Part shown: positions 15,925 to 19,836 of the stretch, piece by piece
Layout of the letters: each line of letters begins with the position of its first letter
How positions within the stretch are numbered: position 1 is the stretch's first letter
Source: QHXQ01 sp036389375
Lineage (GTDB): Bacteria > Acidobacteriota > Blastocatellia > Pyrinomonadales > Pyrinomonadaceae
DNA length: 19,836 bases
NCBI GenBank assembly: GCA_036389375.1
Contig: DASVQA010000020.1
Coordinates: 1 to 19,836, forward strand
Direction: 5' to 3'
Notes under the pieces: generated by a model
The model's input: only the letters and a program-made list of their open reading frames with translations
Told to the model about the DNA's origin: nothing
The model's database searches: none
Translations under genes and position numbers: made by a program

Positions 15925-16818
15925 ATGAAACGCAAACTCGGTGTCGCATTACTCATCGTCGCCACAGCCCTAGCGGGCACGCCGGAAGCGGTCAAGCAGT
16001 TTCAAGACCTCAGCCAGTCGTTGCACCAGTGGGCGCGCACCAGCCTCGGCGGCAGCTTCCTCGTCTACGCCGAGAGCACGAACGACCGCGCCCTGCCCGA
16101 CCGCTACGACTATCATCAGGTCGCACCGCTCATCACGCGCACCGACGAGCAGGGCACAGCCAGCTACGGTTTGATGGCCAGCCTCTCGCTCCCCGCCGCC
16201 GCCCCGCAAGTGCCGACAGCAATAGCTTGCCCGAGTACTGAGCGCCGCAGCGAGCAGACGGTCGCCGTGTTGCGCGCCCATGCGCCGAGCGCGCGCCCCG
16301 CGCTTCAGATCGCCCGCCGTCCACGCGCCGTCGTCGTGACGGAGCGCGAGCAGGTGGCCCGCGAGATTGAACGCGCGACCGAGAGCGCCGCCCATGCGCT
16401 GGGCGCGAAACTCAACGCGCAGCAGTTCGCCGAGATCATCAAGGGGCAGGACTTGGAAGCGAAGTTGAAGGCGCTGCGGATCAAAGCAGCCGTCGAGACT
16501 ATTAAGGTGCGCCGCATCGCGCCCGTCCGCTCCGCGCAGTTTGAAGCGCCGTTGCTGCCCTTTGCCAACAGTTTCGCCGGGAGTGCAGTCGCCGCCCCGC
16601 TTGAGTTGGCGCGCGGCAATAATGAAGACGAGAACCGGCCCGGTCTCCCAACCGTGGAAGAACCGAGACGCAACAGCAACAAGACGCGCACCAAGCGGCC
16701 CAACGCGCGCCCGAACGCCGAGCAGCGCGAGTTCGATGTCGCACCCTTCGTCATCATGGCCTCGACCAGCGTTGACGCCAAGGGCCTGGACTGCGACGCA
16801 CACAAGAACGACAACTAA
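15925..16818 (+). CDS. Exported protein of unknown function
   Basis: I do not recognise this 297-residue protein. It starts with a basic, hydrophobic segment (MKRKLGVALLIVATALAGTP) that could be a signal peptide or anchor. Then come a short ordered part (VKQFQDLSQSLHQWARTSLGGSFLVYAES), a Pro/Ala-rich linker, a charged helical stretch (EREQVAREIERATESAAHAL...IIKGQDLEAKLKALRIKAA) and a basic disordered tail rich in Arg, Asn and Lys. The ATG at 15925 is chosen because AGGAGGGAAG lies 4 bases before it; the frame is open back to 15808 but those residues are not protein-like. Its position between DUF4097 paralogues and behind the second bipartite element suggests a role in the same envelope system, which is inference only. 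Confidence 0.75.
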   Translation: MKRKLGVALLIVATALAGTPEAVKQFQDLSQSLHQWARTSLGGSFLVYAESTNDRALPDRYDYHQVAPLITRTDEQGTASYGLMASLSLPAAAPQVPTAIACPSTERRSEQTVAVLRAHAPSARPALQIARRPRAVVVTEREQVAREIERATESAAHALGAKLNAQQFAEIIKGQDLEAKLKALRIKAAVETIKVRRIAPVRSAQFEAPLLPFANSFAGSAVAAPLELARGNNEDENRPGLPTVEEPRRNSNKTRTKRPNARPNAEQREFDVAPFVIMASTSVDAKGLDCDAHKNDN

Positions 16819-16937
16819 CCGACGCAACTGAATCAGCCGAAACACGAAGGCCCGCTCACACGGCGCACGTCGCTTGCGAGTGGCTCAGGCAAACTACGCT
16901 CAATGCGCCCCGCGCCAGCACGAGGAGAGGCTCAGCC

Positions 16938-17837
16938 ATGAAAACGAAACTCAGCACCATCTTGAGCACGCTGCTACTAACCGGCAGTCTGTTGCTCACC
17001 TGCACCCAGGCGCGCCCCGGCGTTGCGACGGCCGGCGACGACGATCAGCGCGAGCGCGACGAGATCAACGAAACGTACCGCCTCGCGTCCGGCGCGGAGG
17101 TCACGGTGCATTCCATCAGCGGCTCGGTCAGGATTGAGACTGCCGACACGGACACGGCCGAAGTCCACGTCGTTCGCCGGGCGCGCACGCGTGAAGAGTT
17201 GGATTGCCGCCCCGTGCGGATCGAACACGCGGACGCGAGCCTGCGCATTGACGGCAACGATCAGCGCCGCGCTTGCCGGAACGCACACGTGCGGCAGGAC
17301 GTGACCCTGCGTCTGCCCCGGCGCTTCAATCTCACCGTCGAGTCCGTCAGTGGCCACGTCACGGCGGGCGACATCGAAGGCGCTGTCAATTTCACGAGCA
17401 TCAGCGGTCATGCCACCGTCGGCAACATCGGCGGCCCCACAGAGTTTTCAAGCATCAGTGGCAACGCGACGGCCGGCAACGTGCGTGGCTCCGTCCGGTT
17501 CAATAGCATCAGTGGCAACGTGGAGATCGCGTCGGCGCTCGACGCCGCTACGTTCAACTCGATTAGCGGGCGCGTCCAGATCAATCTGACGCGGCTCGGC
17601 GGGCGCGGCCTGCGGGTCACAAGCGTCAGCGGCAGCGTCGATGTGGGTGTCTCGGACGACGTGAACGCCGACGTGCGAGTTGAGAGCATTAGTGGCGACG
17701 TGATCGCCGACGGCGCGCGCATCACCGTCACCAAGCTGCGCGATAACGAGTTCACGGGGCGTGTCGGCGCGGGCGGCGCACCGATGGAGTTCTTCAGCAT
17801 CAGCGGCAATATCCGCCTGCATCGCGCGGGCGTGTAA
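16938..17837 (+). CDS. DUF4097 exported protein with SISG repeats (second of four)
   Basis: A 299-residue protein with an N-terminal export signal (MKTKLSTILSTLLLTGSLLLTC). A Cys at residue 22 follows LLLT, a poor lipobox, so lipid attachment is doubtful. The body carries nine S-[I/V]-S-G turns. Four central units are exactly 18 residues (for example TSISGHATVGNIGGPTEF and SSISGNATAGNVRGSVRF), the next two are 21, a period expected for a beta-solenoid. DNA of neighbouring units is also similar (AGCATCAGTGGCAACG recurs), implying internal duplication. The segment AEVHVVRRARTR...VRQDVTLRLPRRF is shared with the next gene, so the two are tandem paralogues. The ATG is preceded by GAGGAGAGG. Gaps of 119 bases to the previous gene and 55 to the next suggest one transcript. 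Likely periplasmic or surface-exposed. Confidence 0.87.
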   Translation: MKTKLSTILSTLLLTGSLLLTCTQARPGVATAGDDDQRERDEINETYRLASGAEVTVHSISGSVRIETADTDTAEVHVVRRARTREELDCRPVRIEHADASLRIDGNDQRRACRNAHVRQDVTLRLPRRFNLTVESVSGHVTAGDIEGAVNFTSISGHATVGNIGGPTEFSSISGNATAGNVRGSVRFNSISGNVEIASALDAATFNSISGRVQINLTRLGGRGLRVTSVSGSVDVGVSDDVNADVRVESISGDVIADGARITVTKLRDNEFTGRVGAGGAPMEFFSISGNIRLHRAGV

Positions 17838-17892
17838 ATCAGGCGCACGAGTTTTCCCGCCCTCGCGTAGAAGATTGAGGAGTGAGACGAAG

Positions 17893-18753
17893 ATGAAAAA
17901 CAGATTGGCTTACATGTTAATGCTCGCGCTCGGCGCGCTACTCGCCGCACCACAGGCGGCGGAGCGTTTGCGGTTCGTGGCGCAGGGCGGCGCGGCCTTC
18001 AGCAGTTTCACCGCCGCCGCGCAGGAGAAGCGCCAGCGCGACACGGATAACGACGACGAATGGCCGGAGCGCGATGCGTTTGATCAGAACTATCCGCTCG
18101 CCTCGGGCGCGAACGTCAGGGTGTCGGGCATCAACGGCACGATGATCGTCGAGACGGCGAACATCTCCACCGCCGAAGTCCACATCGTCCGCACGGCGCG
18201 CACGCGCGCAGACCTCGAACATCACCGCGTCCTCGTCGAGCAGACCGCTTCGGGTCTCTACATACACGGCGAGCAGGAGAACAACAAATGGGGCGACAAG
18301 CGTTGGGGCGACGTGCGCCAGCGCGTCACGCTCAGAGTGCCGCGCCAGATCGAGTTTGAAGCGAGCGGCATCAACGGGCGCGCCACCGTCGGCGAGATTG
18401 ACGGCCCCGTCCGCCTGTCCGGCATCAACGGCAAGGTTGAAGTGGCGCAGGCGCGCGGCTTCTCGGACATCTCCGGCATCAACGGCTCGGTCGCCATCAC
18501 GATCACGCAACTCGGCGAGCGCGGCATACGCGTGAGCGGCATCAACGGCGGCGTCGAATTGCGCTTTGCCGATGCTTTGAACGCAGACCTGCACGTGAAC
18601 GGCATCAACGGCTCGGTCGTCGCCGACGTGCCGAACGTCGTGGTGCAGGGGCGCGTCAATCGCTCGAACTTCAACGCACAGATCGGCAGCGGTGGTGCGC
18701 CGATCAATGTCTCCGGCGTCAACGGGCACGTGCGGCTTGCGCCGCGCGGCTAG
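17893..18753 (+). CDS. DUF4097 exported protein with SGING repeats (third of four)
   Basis: A 286-residue protein with a signal peptide (MKNRLAYMLMLALGALLAAPQAA). It has seven [S/N]-G-[I/V]-N-G turns, such as VSGINGTMIVE, ASGINGRATVGEIDGPVRL, LSGINGKVEV, ISGINGSVAI, VSGINGGVEL, VNGINGSVVA and VSGVNGHVRL. AEVHIVRTARTRADLEHHRV and VRQRVTLRVPRQIEF align with the preceding gene, but every SISG turn there is replaced by SGING here. An acidic linker (RDTDNDDEWPERD) follows the signal. ATG 17893 is chosen because AGGAG lies about 10 bases upstream and the signal peptide begins there; the frame is open further back into the previous gene, but that part is not protein-like. A long hairpin lies just after the stop. 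Probably exported to the cell surface or periplasm. Confidence 0.87.
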   Translation: MKNRLAYMLMLALGALLAAPQAAERLRFVAQGGAAFSSFTAAAQEKRQRDTDNDDEWPERDAFDQNYPLASGANVRVSGINGTMIVETANISTAEVHIVRTARTRADLEHHRVLVEQTASGLYIHGEQENNKWGDKRWGDVRQRVTLRVPRQIEFEASGINGRATVGEIDGPVRLSGINGKVEVAQARGFSDISGINGSVAITITQLGERGIRVSGINGGVELRFADALNADLHVNGINGSVVADVPNVVVQGRVNRSNFNAQIGSGGAPINVSGVNGHVRLAPRG

Positions 18754-18769
18754 TTCGCGCCACACGGGT

Positions 18770-18839
18770 TCAGGCGGCGCGGATGTCGGCGGACGAGAAA
18801 GCCGGGCTCCCTTTTCGCCGCCGCGCACGCGCCGCCTGA
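18770..18839. repeat. Long imperfect hairpin between the third and fourth DUF4097 genes
   Basis: TCAGGCGGCGCG at 18770-18781 is the exact reverse complement of CGCGCCGCCTGA at 18828-18839. The 46-base interior has a further weaker match (GGCGGACGAGAAAG against CTTTTCGCCGCC), so the whole unit can fold into one extended hairpin. It starts 17 bases after the stop. There is no T run on the plus strand, so a role as processing site or attenuator is as likely as termination. Confidence 0.55.
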
Positions 18840-18881
18840 GCAACTTTCATACACACGCATCGTTACGGACGGGAATAAATA

Positions 18882-19836
18882 ATGCTTAAACGGATCATCA
18901 GCCTGACATTGAGCCTCGCCATCCTCCCCGCGCTCGCGGGCCAAGCTCGTGCCCAGCGCGAGAGCGGTCGTGAACTGTTGCGCGACGAGATGCACCAGTC
19001 TTACCGGCTGGACGCGAACGGGCGCGTCATGCTGCACAACATCAACGGCAGCGTACACATTCAAGGCTGGGAGCGCGACGAAGTGCGCCTCGACGCCGTC
19101 AAGAGCGCCTACAAACGCTCGCGGCTCGACGAAGCGACGATTGACGTGCGCTCCGTCGCCGACAGCATCGAGATTCGCACGCGCTACCCTTACGAGACGC
19201 AGACCTTCACGGACGAACCGCCGCGCATGTATGACAACCCGGCGACCGTCGAATACACCTTGAACGTGCCGCGCAGCGCCCGGCTGGAAAACATCGAGTT
19301 GATCAACGGCTCGCTCGATCTCACCGGTCTCACGGGCGACGTACACGCCTCTTCGATCAACGGCAAGGTGACGGCGCGCGACCTCTCGGGCCAAGCGAAA
19401 CTCTCCACCATCAACGGCCCGCTCGAAGCCACCTTCAATCAGCTGGCCGATAGGACGGTCGGGCTAAACTCCGTCAACGGCCCGGTCAGCTTGATCCTGC
19501 CGTCGAACGTGAACGCGTTCGTCAAAGCGAGCACCGTCCACGGCACGATCACGAACGACTTTGGTCTGCCTGTGCGGCACGGGCGCTACGTCGGCGTGGA
19601 CTTGGCCGGGCAGATCGGTCAGGGCGGCCCGCAGATCAGACTCGGCAACGTCAACGGCCCGATCCATCTGCGCCACGCGGGCGACGGTCGCCCCTTGAGT
19701 CCCGTCCGGAATCAACTGACGAGCACGGGCGACGACGACTATGGGCAGTCAGAGGAAGCGATCCAACGACAGGTCGAGCGCGAGGTGGAACGCGCGCAAC
19801 GCGAGGTTGAGCGGGCGCAGCGCGACGCGGAACGCG
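18882..19836 (+). CDS. DUF4097 exported protein, 3' end beyond window (fourth of four)
   Basis: A partial gene: 318 complete codons from ATG 18882 stay open to the window edge with no stop. A signal peptide (MLKRIISLTLSLAILPALAGQARA) is followed by HNINGSVHIQGWERDEVRLD, sharing GWERxEV with the first DUF4097 gene. The turns are mostly xINGx: ELINGSLDL, SSINGKVTA, STINGPLEA, NSVNGPVSL, GNVNGPIHL. After residue 285 or so the solenoid ends and a highly charged segment begins (QRQVEREVERAQREVERAQR), a likely helix or coiled coil that continues beyond the window and is absent from the other three paralogues. The start has only a weak GGGA upstream but the signal peptide fixes it. It follows the hairpin by 42 bases. 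Confidence 0.85.
   Translation, partial: MLKRIISLTLSLAILPALAGQARAQRESGRELLRDEMHQSYRLDANGRVMLHNINGSVHIQGWERDEVRLDAVKSAYKRSRLDEATIDVRSVADSIEIRTRYPYETQTFTDEPPRMYDNPATVEYTLNVPRSARLENIELINGSLDLTGLTGDVHASSINGKVTARDLSGQAKLSTINGPLEATFNQLADRTVGLNSVNGPVSLILPSNVNAFVKASTVHGTITNDFGLPVRHGRYVGVDLAGQIGQGGPQIRLGNVNGPIHLRHAGDGRPLSPVRNQLTSTGDDDYGQSEEAIQRQVEREVERAQREVERAQRDAER

Noticed and set aside
16938..17837. Lipoprotein signal in the second DUF4097 protein
   Set aside because: The cysteine is preceded by LLLT; Thr at -1 does not fit the usual Gly/Ala/Ser, so only a general export signal is claimed.

Overview
The window is about two-thirds G+C with dense, short-spaced genes and reads as a chromosomal segment of a diderm environmental bacterium. 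The mix of genes (DUF4097 paralogue array behind an ECF sigma/anti-sigma pair, type IV pilin, MoxR-DUF58 pair, GH15 glucoamylase, hemE-hemH-hemY) and the heptamer-repeat spacers suggest Acidobacteriota, perhaps Blastocatellia; that assignment is an inference from gene content, not a database result.

Layout. 50-4912 (+) is carbohydrate-related: a XylH-like sugar ABC permease, then a large secreted protein joining a GH15 glucoamylase, a CBM48-like domain and an esterase. 4920-6122 (-) holds a low-GC HNH endonuclease just 3' of a tRNA-Val(CAC), a strong hairpin terminator and a type IV pilin-like gene. 6405-8865 (+) is a MoxR ATPase and its DUF58 partner. 8892-12516 (-) is a haem operon, hemE-hemH-hemY, convergent with DUF58. 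From 12927 to the window end (+) there is an ECF sigma factor, its overlapping zinc-finger anti-sigma factor, a DUF4097 protein, an unrecognised exported protein and three more DUF4097 proteins. The last of these runs off the window edge.

How it fits together. The last third looks like one envelope-associated regulon: a membrane-tethered anti-sigma/sigma switch followed by four exported beta-repeat proteins with different turn motifs (SISG, SGING, INGx). A bipartite element (TTGCCACAAA, 9 nt, TGCGGTGTTT) occurs twice with identical spacing, 20 bases before the sigma start and again upstream of the unknown exported gene. It is the best candidate for the promoter recognised by this sigma factor and is the least expected signal in the window. 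Several spacers carry heptamer repeats, three of them folded into inverted pairs.

Limits: no searches were run. Family assignments rest on motifs visible in the translations, start codons on visible Shine-Dalgarno sites and family alignment, and operon claims on spacing only.
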